From the NCBI RefSeq assembly GCF_005234135.1, contig NZ_CP039964.1, positions 1-64,000 on the forward strand: a stretch of DNA of 64,000 nt. Direction: 5' to 3'. Origin of the DNA: Pseudorhodobacter turbinis (GTDB taxonomy: Bacteria; Pseudomonadota; Alphaproteobacteria; Rhodobacterales; Rhodobacteraceae). Shown here piece after piece: positions 1 through 8,452 of the stretch. Both the position numbers and the translations under genes were made by a program. The notes beneath the pieces are model-generated. The model worked only from the letters and a program-made list of their open reading frames with translations, ran no database searches and was not told the DNA's origin. The first letter of the stretch is position 1. Every line of letters begins with the position of its first letter.

Positions 1-1
1 C

Positions 2-271
2 ACTTATCTCAGCTTTGACGATTGCGCCGAATGTTTCCGGCGGTCGTTGCTGGCGCCGGTTGTCGGGCACACGGTGATCTATGGCGTATCGGACAATACG
101 GTAAAGCTGGTCGATAACAGGAAATCCGCACATATCGGGTTCCGTCCCAAAGACAGCTCGGAGCCTTTCCGCGCGGAACTGGAGGCATCCACGCCAGAGC
201 CGTCCATTGACGACAAGTTCATCTCTACACATGGGGGAGGCTTTGCTTCGGCTGGCCATTTTGAGGACTAG
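2..271 (+). CDS. NAD(P)-dependent uronate-dehydrogenase-like oxidoreductase, C-terminal part
   Basis: The frame is open from base 2, so the gene begins before the window; only about 89 C-terminal residues are visible. They read like the end of an extended short-chain dehydrogenase of the uronate dehydrogenase/NAD-dependent epimerase group: SFDDC, then APVVGHTVIYGVSDN, then GFRPKDSSEPFR, which in this family follows the Rossmann core and contributes to the sugar-acid pocket. The family oxidises hexuronates to aldarolactones with NAD; the exact substrate cannot be read from this fragment. The stop lies 3 nt before the next ATG, so it is probably co-transcribed with the flavoprotein and amino-acid transporter that follow. 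Confidence 0.7.
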   Translation, partial: TYLSFDDCAECFRRSLLAPVVGHTVIYGVSDNTVKLVDNRKSAHIGFRPKDSSEPFRAELEASTPEPSIDDKFISTHGGGFASAGHFED

Positions 272-274
272 GCA

Positions 275-1492
275 ATGCAAGCGAAAAATTACAGAGCACC
301 GATGAAGGCATCCTATGATGTCGTCATCGTCGGTGGTGCGGTTATCGGATCATCTGTTGCATATTGGCTGGCCGAGAATACGGGCTTTGACGGCTCCATT
401 TTGGTGGTTGAGCGCGACAGTTCCTATACGTTTTCGTCAACCGCCCTTTCGACAAGTGCGATCCGGCAGCAGTATTCCAATCCGATCAACGTCAAGATCA
501 GCCAGTTCGGCGTCGAGTTTATCGAGGGCTTCCGCGAGAGGATGCAGAAATTTTATCCGGGAGAGAAATCACCCGACCTTGGCTTCAAAGAGCACGGCTA
601 TCTTTACTGTTATTCACCCGAAGGCGTTGAGCCAGCCAAAGAACGGGTCGAGCTGCAACGCAGTTTGGGCGCGCATACGGAGTTCCTCGCCCCCGGAGCT
701 TTGAAGGCGAAGTTCCCTTGGCTTAATGTTGATGATTTGGGCGGAGGCTCGTGGGGTGCCCGAAAAGAAGGCTGGTTTGACAGCATGGGTATGATGGGAG
801 GATTTAAGCGTGGTGCTCGCGCCATGGGTGTCGAATATATCGACAACGAGGTGCAGGGTGTGACGATCACTGGTGACAAGGTTTCAGGTGTTAAGCTTGC
901 CACAGGTGGTGTGATCGCCTGTGGGCTGCTGGTCAATGCGGCCGGTCCAAGGGCGAACAAAATCGCGAATATGGCTGGTCTGAATATACCTGTCGAGCCG
1001 CGCAAGCGTCACAGCTTTGTCTTTTCTTCCATGACGCCAATTCCCGGACGGATGCCAAATGTTATCGACATGAACGGAACATTTGTGCGCCCGGAGAACC
1101 AGCTTTTTCTAACAGGCAATACACCTACACCTGACGGGCCTGCGGACTATGATGATTTTGAAACCAAGCACGATGAGTTTGACGACTACATCTGGCCCAC
1201 GCTCTATAACCGCATTCCTCAGTTCGACGCGCTGAAGGTGCAGCAATTCTGGACGGGGCACTACGCTTATAACACTTTGGACCATAATGCGATAATGGGA
1301 TTCCACCCGAGAGTGACAAACTTCATGTTTGCCAACGGGTTCTCGGGCCATGGGCTGCAACAATCTCCGGCTGTTGGTCGCGGAGTAAGCGAGCTGATCG
1401 TAAGTGGTGAATACCAGACGCTTGATCTCTCACCACTTTCCTATGGGCGCGTGGAGCGAAACGAACCTTTCATGGAAGATGCCGTGATCTAA
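275..1492 (+). CDS. FAD-dependent oxidoreductase, DAO/FOXRED1-like family
   Basis: A 405-residue flavoprotein. The FAD-binding dinucleotide motif VVIVGGAVIGSS lies near residues 17-28, an ERD at the end of beta-2 contacts the ribose, and the C-terminal GFSGHGLQQSPAVGRG is the typical closing FAD loop of the D-amino-acid oxidase/sarcosine oxidase superfamily. ALSTSAIRQQ after the Rossmann fold resembles FOXRED1-like and glycine/sarcosine-oxidase-like enzymes, which oxidise secondary or primary amines to imines and pass electrons to oxygen or quinone. A GAGGA ribosome site 7 nt upstream supports the ATG at 275; the ATG at 302 is an alternative. Its position before an amino-acid transporter suggests an imported amino-acid-like substrate (inference). 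Confidence 0.8.
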   Translation: MQAKNYRAPMKASYDVVIVGGAVIGSSVAYWLAENTGFDGSILVVERDSSYTFSSTALSTSAIRQQYSNPINVKISQFGVEFIEGFRERMQKFYPGEKSPDLGFKEHGYLYCYSPEGVEPAKERVELQRSLGAHTEFLAPGALKAKFPWLNVDDLGGGSWGARKEGWFDSMGMMGGFKRGARAMGVEYIDNEVQGVTITGDKVSGVKLATGGVIACGLLVNAAGPRANKIANMAGLNIPVEPRKRHSFVFSSMTPIPGRMPNVIDMNGTFVRPENQLFLTGNTPTPDGPADYDDFETKHDEFDDYIWPTLYNRIPQFDALKVQQFWTGHYAYNTLDHNAIMGFHPRVTNFMFANGFSGHGLQQSPAVGRGVSELIVSGEYQTLDLSPLSYGRVERNEPFMEDAVI

Positions 1493-1509
1493 AGTTTTAG
1501 TTGATAAGT

Positions 1510-1530
1510 CATCATACATCATACATCATG
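1510..1530 (+). repeat. Three tandem heptamers in the aapJ leader
   Basis: CATCATA, CATCATA and CATCATG lie head to tail directly upstream of aapJ, about 30 nt before its start codon. Such short direct repeats in a leader can be slippage products or a regulator-binding array; nothing else in the sequence decides between these. Confidence 0.6.
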
Positions 1531-1560
1531 ACCTTGATATTTAACCGAAGGAGAAAAGCC

Positions 1561-2598
1561 ATGTTGACTGTTCTTACGAAATTCACAGCTATCGCGGGGT
1601 TGGGAGTTGCCGCCCTTGCAACCCCGGCGTTTGCGAATGTCGGGCCTACACTTGAGCAAGTAAAAGCGCGTGGCTCTCTCGAATGTTCCGGTCACAACGG
1701 GTCATTTCTGGGTTTTGCAGAAGTTGATGACAAGGGCGCCTGGAAAGGGCTCGATATTGACCTTTGCCGTGCTGTAGCTGCTGCGATCTTCGGTGACGCA
1801 AGCAAGCTTAACGTGGTTCCAATCAGCTGGGCGCAACGTTGGCCTGCCTTGCAGTCGGGCGATATTGATCTTGTCATCAAGGCGTCAGGCGGTACTTTTA
1901 GTCGTGACACGGAATTGGGTCTGCAGTTCTCCCGTGCGTATTTCCTCGGGACGACCAAGGCGATGGTGCGCAAAGATTCCGGGATCACAAGCTTGGAAGA
2001 AGCGGATGGCGGTTCGATCTGCATCCCTGCAGGGACCACAATCGAGCGTCAAGTCGCGTCCTATGCTGATCGCATCGGAATCACGCTTGAGCCAATCCTG
2101 TTTGAGAAGACAGAAGAGCTCCGTGAGGCCTATTTCTCAAGCCGTTGTGATATTTACGCACAATGGGGCCCAACTCTTGCGATCGACCGCAGCGTTTCTG
2201 ATGATCCATCAGCCCATATCCTTTTGCCTGACGTCATGGCCATGGAGCCCGAGGTTGCCATCCTGCGTCAGGGCGATGACCAATGGGTTGACCTTGTAAA
2301 CTGGGTATTTTCAGCGCTTTGGTTCGCTGAGCAAGAAGGCATCACACAGGCAAATGTGGATGAGATGAAGGCGAACCCGCCTACATCCGAAATCGGCAAG
2401 TTGCTGGGCGTAACACCTGGTCAGGGTGCTCCTTTGGGGTTGGATGATGATTGGGCTTACGACGTGATCAAGATTGTCGGGAATTACTCCGAAATCTATG
2501 AGCGTAATATTGGTTCGGGTTCGATTTACGACATGCCGCGCGAAATCAATAACCTCTGGAACAACGGCGGTGTCCTCTATCCGATGGTCTTCGATTGA
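1561..2598 (+). CDS. aapJ: General L-amino-acid ABC transporter, periplasmic binding protein
   Basis: A 345-residue periplasmic solute-binding protein of family 3, AapJ/BztA type. An N-terminal signal peptide (LTKFTAIAGLGVAALATPAFA) is followed by the mature start NVGPTLEQVKARGSLECSGHNG and the family block GAWKGLDIDLCRAVAAAIFGD. The start at 1561 is chosen over the in-frame TTG at 1501 because AAGGAG lies at 1548-1553 and the signal peptide begins there. It captures amino acids and delivers them to the AapQ/AapM permease pair encoded next. The order J-Q-M-P and the lengths match the four-gene alphaproteobacterial operon. Confidence 0.92.
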   Translation: MLTVLTKFTAIAGLGVAALATPAFANVGPTLEQVKARGSLECSGHNGSFLGFAEVDDKGAWKGLDIDLCRAVAAAIFGDASKLNVVPISWAQRWPALQSGDIDLVIKASGGTFSRDTELGLQFSRAYFLGTTKAMVRKDSGITSLEEADGGSICIPAGTTIERQVASYADRIGITLEPILFEKTEELREAYFSSRCDIYAQWGPTLAIDRSVSDDPSAHILLPDVMAMEPEVAILRQGDDQWVDLVNWVFSALWFAEQEGITQANVDEMKANPPTSEIGKLLGVTPGQGAPLGLDDDWAYDVIKIVGNYSEIYERNIGSGSIYDMPREINNLWNNGGVLYPMVFD

Positions 2599-2701
2599 TC
2601 ATGGCGGGCTAGTTTCAATCTGGCCAGAGTAAACAGAAGCACTTGTGGCGCACGTCTTGCGGTGCGCCACTTCAAACGACAAAATTTACGAGAAAGTCTC
2701 A

Positions 2702-3871
2702 ATGATCGCTTTGTGGAATAGCCAAGGTTTCAGACGGATCTTTTTACAGGTCGCTTATGTCGGCGGAATTTTGGCGCTCATTACAACCTGTGTCTTGGTC
2801 GCTCGACATAATCTGCAAGCACAGGGTATATCCTCTGGCTTTGATTTTCTCTATAAGTCGACGGGCTGGAACATCGGGTTCTCTCTGATCGATTTTAAGG
2901 CTGCTGATCCCTATTGGAAGGTCTTGGTAATTGGCCTTTTAAACACGCTGTTTCTGGGCACGATCGGTTTGGTGCTGGCAACGATCGTCGGTATGATCAT
3001 CGGTCTGGCGCGCACATCTGAAAACGATCTGGCGCGTTTGCTTGGCACAATCTATGTCGAGACATTCCGGAACATCCCGCTGATCGTTCAGGTGCTTTTC
3101 TGGTATGCGGTTGCGACACGCTTTCCGCCGGTTAAACAGGCATATTCTTTTGCCGATAGTATCTTCATAAGCAGTCGCGGGCTTTATGTTCCCGGCTTGA
3201 ATGTAACGGGGCTGGCCGCGTTTCTTGCGATTTGCGCAATATTACTGGCGCTTGGCCTGATCGTCTGGTTTAGCGCAGCAAACCGCTTCAAGCGTATGGA
3301 GCCCAAGCTCAAGCGCAAAACCCGTTGGTTGATTTTCGCAAGTGGCACCGTTGTCGCCATCGGTATTCTCTACTTGGGGCGCATCCCCGAGACACCGCTT
3401 GTTAGCACCCCTGCGCTGAAAGGGTTGAATTTCAGAGGCGGTATCCGCTTGACGCCCGAGTTCGCGGCGCTGGTCATTGCGATTGCAATCTATGGCGGCG
3501 GTTATATCGCTGAAATCGTTCGCGGCGGCTTCAAGGCTGTTGGAAGCGGACAAATAGAAGCGTCGCAATCACTGGGCCTGAACAGGTTTCAGATATTCAC
3601 ACGTGTCAAGTTTCCGTTGGCGCTAAGAGCGATGCTTCCGATCCTGACCAATCAATACGTCTGGCTGATGAAGGCGACAACGATGGGCATCGCAATCGGC
3701 TTCACCGACTTCTTCATGGTTGTCTCAATTTCTATCAACCAGTCGGGGCAAACGCTGGAGCTCATCGGGATTCTTATGGGGGGCTTCTTGCTTATCAACT
3801 TCACGCTGGCCGCAGTGTTGAACCGGATTAACAAGGCTATCGCCCTCAAGGGCGATCAGCTGCGGATGTGA
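2702..3871 (+). CDS. aapQ: General L-amino-acid ABC transporter permease (first subunit)
   Basis: A 389-residue inner-membrane permease. The N-terminal membrane segment near residues 13-33 is followed by the long periplasmic/membrane insert characteristic of AapQ/BztB, then the HisMQ-type permease core: NTLFLGTIGLVLATIVG, the FRNIPLIVQVLFWY segment and the EAA loop GGFKAVGSGQIEASQSLGLN, which docks on the ATPase. The in-frame GTG at 2645 is rejected because the encoded leader is not membrane-like and a GAGAAAG sits before the ATG at 2702. It pairs with AapM and overlaps functionally with AapJ and AapP in the same operon. Confidence 0.9.
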   Translation: MIALWNSQGFRRIFLQVAYVGGILALITTCVLVARHNLQAQGISSGFDFLYKSTGWNIGFSLIDFKAADPYWKVLVIGLLNTLFLGTIGLVLATIVGMIIGLARTSENDLARLLGTIYVETFRNIPLIVQVLFWYAVATRFPPVKQAYSFADSIFISSRGLYVPGLNVTGLAAFLAICAILLALGLIVWFSAANRFKRMEPKLKRKTRWLIFASGTVVAIGILYLGRIPETPLVSTPALKGLNFRGGIRLTPEFAALVIAIAIYGGGYIAEIVRGGFKAVGSGQIEASQSLGLNRFQIFTRVKFPLALRAMLPILTNQYVWLMKATTMGIAIGFTDFFMVVSISINQSGQTLELIGILMGGFLLINFTLAAVLNRINKAIALKGDQLRM

Positions 3872-3883
3872 GAGGGCATTGTT

Positions 3884-4960
3884 ATGGCTAGTGTAGATTA
3901 CATTCCCAAGAAAACACTTCTTCAATCGGTCCGGGATCGGTATTTTTCGACCCTGACAAATAGTGCGCTTACGTTGCTGTCAGCGTTTATAATCGGGATG
4001 ATCATCTGGAAGGTTCTGAACTGGGCCATTCTGGGGGCTGTTTTTTCAACGGAAGGCGGTGCCGAGGCTTGCCGCGCAGCGAGTGGCGCCTGCTGGTCTG
4101 TCATTACGGCCCGTTGGCGGCTCATTCTCTTTGGTCTGTATCCGCATGAGGAACACTGGCGTTCCGGGATTGCCTGCGTGGTTGTCGTCGTGATGACTAT
4201 TCTAAGCTGCCTGCCGAGGTTCTGGAGTGGCAGGGCAATCGCGATCATCTGGATCGGCGGGTTTCTGGCATTTTACTTCCTGATGAAGGGCGGAATACTG
4301 GGGCTGACTGTTGTCGATGAGGCGAAATGGGGTGGATTGTCTCTAACCGTGTTTATCTTCCTTACGACGGTATTGATCGGTATGCCGCTGTCGATCATCT
4401 GGGCGCTGCTTCGCCGTTCCGAACTACCATGGATATCCGGGACCACGGCAATCATTATCGACTCGATCCGGTCACTGCCGCTGCTGTCCATTCTTTTCAC
4501 CTTTGCGGTGGTGCTGCCATTCGTCTTGCCAAGCTGGGCCTCGGGCGACAAGCTTTACCGGGTGATCGTTGGCATGGCGCTTTTCTTTTCGGCCTATCAG
4601 GCCGAGATTATCCGGGGCGGTATGCAGGGTGTCCCGAAAGGGCAGGAAGAGGCCGCAAAGTCATTGGGGATAGCCTATCGGCACAGGGTTAGCCGTATTC
4701 TGTTGCCGCAAGCATTCAAGAATGCCCTGCCGGCAACCATCAACCAGATCGTCATTACCTTCAAGGAAACATCCTTGGTCATTATTATCGGGTTTTTTGA
4801 AATTCTGGCGTCGGGCAATGCAGCTTATGGCACCGGAGAGTGGACCTTTGCCTTTGTCGAAGTCTACGCCTTTATTGCCTTGGTCTACTTCGTATTCGTG
4901 TTCAGTCTGTCGCGATATGGCGCCTACCTTGAACGCCGTATGGCAGTAAGTGAAAGATAG
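3884..4960 (+). CDS. aapM: General L-amino-acid ABC transporter permease (second subunit)
   Basis: A 358-residue HisMQ-type permease, AapM/BztC. Hydrophobic segments near residues 20-42, 98-116 and 120-137 precede the conserved core [20 protein letters not shown], then [20 protein letters not shown] and the ATPase-docking loop [20 protein letters not shown]. The [20 protein letters not shown] segment after the loop is very typical of polar-amino-acid permeases. It starts 13 nt after aapQ and ends 12 nt before aapP, consistent with one transcript. No defects are visible. Confidence 0.92.
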   Translation: MASVDYIPKKTLLQSVRDRYFSTLTNSALTLLSAFIIGMIIWKVLNWAILGAVFSTEGGAEACRAASGACWSVITARWRLILFGLYPHEEHWRSGIACVVVVVMTILSCLPRFWSGRAIAIIWIGGFLAFYFLMKGGILGLTVVDEAKWGGLSLTVFIFLTTVLIGMPLSIIWALLRRSELPWISGTTAIIIDSIRSLPLLSILFTFAVVLPFVLPSWASGDKLYRVIVGMALFFSAYQAEIIRGGMQGVPKGQEEAAKSLGIAYRHRVSRILLPQAFKNALPATINQIVITFKETSLVIIIGFFEILASGNAAYGTGEWTFAFVEVYAFIALVYFVFVFSLSRYGAYLERRMAVSER

Positions 4961-4971
4961 GAAATCAAGAT

Positions 4972-5721
4972 ATGACCCAAGCAGATACTACCGCCGTTTC
5001 GATTGAGAATTTGCAGAAGTTCTACGGAAAATATCACGCGCTGAAGAATGTTAGCCTGAAGGTGAAAAAGGGCGAAAGAATTGTCATTTGCGGCCCGTCA
5101 GGATCGGGTAAATCGACATTGATCCGTTGCATAAACCATCTCGAAGAACATCAGGGTGGGCGGATCACCGTTTTGGGCACCGAACTGGATGACAATATCG
5201 CAAATATCGATGACATCCGCCGCGAGGTCGGCATGGTGTTTCAGCATTTCAACCTTTTTCCGCATATGACGGTGCTGGAAAACTGTGTTCTGGCCCCGAT
5301 GCTGGTGCGCAAAGAAAGCCGTGCCGATGCGGAGGCAACGGCGATGAAGTTTTTGGAAAAAGTCAAGATCCCCGAACAAGCCGAGAAATACCCGGGGCTA
5401 TTGTCGGGGGGGCAGCAGCAGCGCGTGGCGATTGCACGGTCACTTTGTATGAAGCCGGAGGTTTTGCTTTTTGACGAACCCACTTCCGCGCTTGATCCAG
5501 AGATGATCTCCGAAGTTCTGGATGTCATGGTTAGTCTTGCGGAGGAAGGCATCACTATGATCTGTGTGACCCATGAAATGGGGTTTGCGCGTAAAGTAGC
5601 CGATCGCGTTATCTTTATGGACGCTGGAGAAATTGTTGAGGAAAGCTCACCCAAAGAGTTTTTTGACAATCCACAGAATGAACGTACAAAAATGTTCTTG
5701 TCTCAAATCCTCGGGCACTAG
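4972..5721 (+). CDS. aapP: General L-amino-acid ABC transporter ATPase
   Basis: A 249-residue ABC ATPase of the GlnQ/HisP group. Walker [10 protein letters not shown] lies at about residues 41-49, the Q-loop in [13 protein letters not shown], the signature LSGGQQQR, Walker [14 protein letters not shown] and the switch histidine in [13 protein letters not shown]. It powers uptake through AapQM. AGGAAATCAAG upstream is the ribosome site. It closes the aapJQMP operon; no obvious rho-independent terminator follows before the IS110 copy. Confidence 0.93.
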   Translation: MTQADTTAVSIENLQKFYGKYHALKNVSLKVKKGERIVICGPSGSGKSTLIRCINHLEEHQGGRITVLGTELDDNIANIDDIRREVGMVFQHFNLFPHMTVLENCVLAPMLVRKESRADAEATAMKFLEKVKIPEQAEKYPGLLSGGQQQRVAIARSLCMKPEVLLFDEPTSALDPEMISEVLDVMVSLAEEGITMICVTHEMGFARKVADRVIFMDAGEIVEESSPKEFFDNPQNERTKMFLSQILGH

Positions 5722-6086
5722 GCGCACAGCCGACACCGATGGCATATTCTAGGCTCCAGACTTCGGTAACGGGGACGTCTCAGTCAAGTGCTTTTTGACA
5801 TACGCATCCGGCCGCATAGTTGCGGATTTGATGACAGTTGTTTTCTGAGCCGTTCTGCTTTCGCCACAGCCTTCTTTTGAGATCACCCCGGGTGCATGCT
5901 TCGGTCCGTGGTCAGCGCGATGGCTACCAACATGATGCTGGTTCAAATGCAATTCCGATGTGCCCATCTCATAGGCGTGCTCGATGTTGGTCGGCAACAG
6001 TCCGGAGCACGGCATCATCGGAACCACGTCCCTAGGGGACCTCGAAGGCCTGCAGTCAGGCGCGTGACGGCAGGAAAAGCAATTTT
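5722..6086. other. Intergenic stretch between aapP and IS110; no gene recognised
   Basis: About 365 bases. A 92-codon minus-strand open frame (5749-6027) has no family resemblance I can see, no good ribosome site and unusual composition (many His, Lys and Thr). It may be flanking sequence carried with the IS110 element, which lacks classical terminal inverted repeats, so the element boundary cannot be fixed by eye. Confidence 0.5.
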
Positions 6087-7118
6087 TTAGACCGCATGGG
6101 GCACGGCAGTGTCTGATCGAAAGTCTGTGTCATCAACCCACATCCGGTGCAGGATCACCCCGATGCGCCGGGCTAACGCGACCATGGCGCGCTTACCACC
6201 TCTGCGGCGGGCGACTTGCGCTGCCCATGTTCTCAGCCAGGTCGAACGCCCGCGGTGCAACATCACGGTCGCAGCCTGACATAGCGCGCGACGCAGGTTG
6301 ACATCACCTGCCTTGGTGATGCCGCCTGAGACATCGCGTTCGCCCGACTGGTTGCGTGATGGTGTCATGCCGACCCACGGGCCAACATTCTTGGAAGATG
6401 TGAACCGGGTGGGATCATCGACGGCTGATCTGTAGGTTAGCGCGACAACAGCTCCCACTCCAGGCATCGACATAAGTCGACGACAGACTGGGTCATCCTG
6501 AGCCATCTGACGGACAAGGCGTTCCAATCCCGCCAGCTCCTTTCGCAAGGATGCCCGTGCCAGAAGCATAGGGCCTGTCGCGGCCTCCAGCATCGAATTA
6601 CCGTCCGCCAATTCGCGGATTCGGTGTTCATACCTGCCCCGAGAGATAGCACCAACTTTCAACCCAAAGTTCCGCAACAGCCCACGCATAGACATTTCTA
6701 GGGCGATCATACCTTGCTGGATGGCCTTTCGGGCACCGAGCACGGCACGAACTTCTTGCGCCGAGACGGATTTGCAGTGAACGGGCCGGAACCAGCCAAG
6801 GTGAAGCAGGCGCGCAATGCCCTCGGCATCCCGCCGGTCCGTCTTGATTGGCATCGCCTTCAGGGCGCCTTTTACCTGGCGGGTTTCCATCAGGACGACT
6901 TCAAGCCCTGCAACGCTCATTGCGCGATGTAACCATTGAGACAATGGGCCAGCCTCGAGCCCAATGGCGGCAATAGTGCCGTCCTGTTCGCGGGCCCAAC
7001 GCACCAATTCTTCAGGTTCACTGGCGACCTGCGCTTCTTTCACGATCTTGCCATGCTCGCTGATCACGCAAATTGCGGTCTTTGCCAGCGATACATCCAA
7101 CCCAACAAACAGTCTCAT
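6087..7118 (-). CDS. IS110-family transposase, intact
   Basis: A 343-residue transposase. The N-terminal RuvC-like DEDD domain shows VGLDVSLAKT (first Asp), IGLEAG (Glu) and TDRRDAEGIARLL (Asp pair); the C-terminal transposase_20 domain has SMPGVGAVVALT, WVGMTPSRNQSG and the serine-bearing GGITKAGDVNLRRALCQAA. The start at 7118 is chosen because GGAGG lies just upstream in the transcript and MRLFVGLDVS is the usual family start; longer in-frame starts exist. The family integrates through a seeker-RNA-guided circular intermediate. This is the only transposase in the window without a visible disabling lesion. Confidence 0.9.
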   Translation of the reverse strand: MRLFVGLDVSLAKTAICVISEHGKIVKEAQVASEPEELVRWAREQDGTIAAIGLEAGPLSQWLHRAMSVAGLEVVLMETRQVKGALKAMPIKTDRRDAEGIARLLHLGWFRPVHCKSVSAQEVRAVLGARKAIQQGMIALEMSMRGLLRNFGLKVGAISRGRYEHRIRELADGNSMLEAATGPMLLARASLRKELAGLERLVRQMAQDDPVCRRLMSMPGVGAVVALTYRSAVDDPTRFTSSKNVGPWVGMTPSRNQSGERDVSGGITKAGDVNLRRALCQAATVMLHRGRSTWLRTWAAQVARRRGGKRAMVALARRIGVILHRMWVDDTDFRSDTAVPHAV

Positions 7119-7200
7119 CCTGTAGCCCTCCATGTGGATCCAATACGGGATGGTCGACAAATTGCCCCTGATCTTGCAAGCGGTAACAGGCAGTGTGCAA
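6087..7200 (-). mobile_element. IS110-family insertion sequence, approximate extent
   Basis: The element is defined by its intact transposase; IS110 members have no reliable inverted repeats, so both ends are estimates. It abuts IS5 wreckage on its right side. The non-coding flank in which IS110 members encode their seeker RNA would lie in 7119-7200 or 5722-6086. Confidence 0.55.
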
Positions 7201-7211
7201 CGCAGGCCCCG

Positions 7212-7451
7212 TTACGGCATCTCATTGATTTTCAAAGCCAGAACAAGACGGTTGCGGCGAGGTCGATGGCAGAGAGAAAGACTTTCGGACATCTGTCGTC
7301 GCGTGTTGCGACCCGTCGCCAGTCCTTCAAACGCCCGAACATGATTTCGATGTGTTACCTGGCAGCGCATGTTTACATGCGCGAGAAGGCGATTGCGACG
7401 TTTGTAACGGCGCTTGCGATACTGGCGGCGGCGATGTGTGCCATGCTTGCG
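7212..7451 (-). pseudogene. Hybrid IS5-family transposase remnant, C-terminal part
   Basis: Read on the minus strand, ARKHGTHRRRQYRK is followed by RRYKRRNR, then, after a short inserted element, IEIMFGRLKDWRRVATRDDR, CPKVFLSAI and a stop at the usual family end. The first part matches the IS5 type at 46989 (ARKHGTHRRRQYRKVHLAMD), while the second matches the other IS5 type seen at 48120-48305 (DKRRYRRRNRIEWMFGRLKDW), so the fragment is a recombinant of two IS5 subgroups. It lacks the N-terminus and is joined head to head with another IS5 remnant at 7451/7452. Confidence 0.8.
7353..7389 (-). repeat. Short hairpin element, copy D (37 bp)
   Basis: It is inserted in the minus-strand IS5 remnant between codons for NR and IE. 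In the minus orientation it begins CCTTCTCG, has a central stem GCGCATGT/ACATGCGC with loop AA, and ends TGCCAGGTAACA. The uninterrupted site is visible at 48174-48195. Removing 37 bp restores the transposase frame (shift of one base). Confidence 0.75.
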
Positions 7452-7462
7452 CGCAAGCATGG
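7441..7462. repeat. 22-bp perfect palindrome at an IS head-to-head junction
   Basis: CCATGCTTGC followed by GCGCAAGCATGG is a perfect inverted repeat. Each arm encodes the conserved RKHG of an IS5 transposase, one reading left and one right, so this is the joint between two inverted IS5 fragments and not a regulatory site. Confidence 0.8.
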
Positions 7463-8020
7463 CGGCTCCAAACGGCGGGTCTGGCGCAAGATCCATCTCG
7501 GAATTGATGAGAAAACACTGGAGATCCGCGCTGTCGAGGTCACCGGGAACCACATCGGTGATGCGCCGGTCCTGCCCGATCTGCTCAGCCAGATCCCGGC
7601 AAGCGAGGAGATCGGCAGCGTCACCGCTGACGGCGCCTATGATACCCGCAAGTGCCATGATGCGATTGCTAACTGCGGAGCGCATGCCGTCATCCCACCC
7701 CGCAAAAACGCTAAGCCGTGGAAGACCGTCACTGCGGGTGCCGTAGCCAGAAACGAGGCCCTTCGAGCCTCGAAATACCTCGGTCGCGCGCTCTGGCGAA
7801 ACTGGAGTGGATACCACCGCCGAAGCCGCGTCGAGACAAACCCTTTCGGGCTCATGCTTCGCATAACCCTGCCGGGCAGCGGATGCACTGTGTTAAACTT
7901 CTGGGGCAGCGCCTCATGGCGCGGGACTTTGACCGACAGGTCGCGGAGGTCCAGATCCGCATCGCCGTCATGAACCGCTACACCGCACTTGGCATACCGG
8001 TCACCGAAGCCGTGGCATGA
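7452..8020 (+). pseudogene. IS5-family transposase remnant, C-terminal two thirds
   Basis: RKHGGSKRRVWRKIHLGID, VTADGAYDTRKCHDAI, PPRKNAKPWK and YHRRSRVET are standard IS5-group DDE transposase blocks, including the second Asp (DGAYD) and the region of the catalytic Glu (VET). The frame then breaks at a 41-bp insertion and resumes one frame over as MHCVKLLGQRLMARDFD to a normal C-terminus near ALGIPVTE. The N-terminal third, including the first catalytic Asp, is missing because the fragment starts at the inverted junction. Apart from the insertion, the C-terminal part is open. Confidence 0.88.
7841..7881 (+). repeat. Short hairpin element, copy A (41 bp)
   Basis: It is inserted between GAGACAAA and GATGCACTG of an IS5 transposase. 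It begins CCCTTTCGGG, carries the small stem ATGC/GCAT with loop TTC, and ends CCCTGCCGGGCAGCG. Removing it joins RVET to KMHCVKLLGQ in frame, the expected family sequence. Confidence 0.8.
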
Positions 8021-8060
8021 GTCCGTCCGGGGAAAGGGGAGCGCGATCTTGATATCGCTC

Positions 8061-8258
8061 AGTTGCTGTCGAAGAAAAATCCACAGAGGCCGACGCTATT
8101 ATCGAAATCACCGAAGCGATTGCGCAAGGCGTGGTTGATCCTGCCGCGGAAGACGCGGAGGCCAAGATCAGCCCCGTGAAAGGGCGCGAGAAAGATGAAG
8201 CGTTCTTGCGGGCGCAGCGACTTGCAACGCGCTCTCCCAAAGGTGCAAGAGTCTGAAC
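8061..8258 (+). other. Unidentified open coding-like fragment between IS remnants
   Basis: The frame reads VEEKSTEADAIIEI, AQGVVDPAAEDAEAK, VKGREKDEAFLRAQRL and ends at a stop inside the adjoining IS3 fragment. It has no start codon or ribosome site and I do not recognise a family. Its even, acidic/basic composition looks like a truncated real protein trapped between the IS5 end and the IS3 end. It may be the tail of a chromosomal or phage gene broken by insertion. Confidence 0.35.
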
Positions 8259-8430
8259 AACATCACTCCCGCTGAGGTCTACTTGGGGCGCGACAACGTC
8301 AAGGGGAAAGATCAAAAAAACAGACAATCCGGCAACGCCGCTTGCAACATCAAAAACAAGCAGCATAATCAATCACACAAACGAGCCAGAGCCTCCAATG
8401 CGCAAGCGGCTCTGACGTCCAAATTTATAT
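8242..8430 (+). pseudogene. IS3-family orfB C-terminal remnant
   Basis: SLNNITPAEVYLGR is the canonical C-terminal block of IS3-type integrase-fold transposases; a frameshift later the sequence continues KKQTIRQRRLQHQKQAA, matching the terminal basic tail. Everything N-terminal, including the DDE residues, is absent. The end near 8430 abuts the stop of the next gene and may contain the right IS end. Confidence 0.7.
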
Positions 8431-8452
8431 GACGACGGACACGGTCCGGCCC

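Noticed and set aside
1501..1560. TTG start 20 codons upstream of aapJ
   Set aside because: The encoded leader is not a signal sequence and the strong AAGGAG serves the ATG at 1561.
5749..6027. 92-codon minus-strand open frame after aapP
   Set aside because: No recognisable family, start context or conservation signal.
6936..7973. 345-codon plus-strand open frame across the IS110 and IS5 regions
   Set aside because: Its first half is antisense to the intact IS110 transposase and only the middle is IS5 transposase; it is a chance read-through of unrelated pieces.
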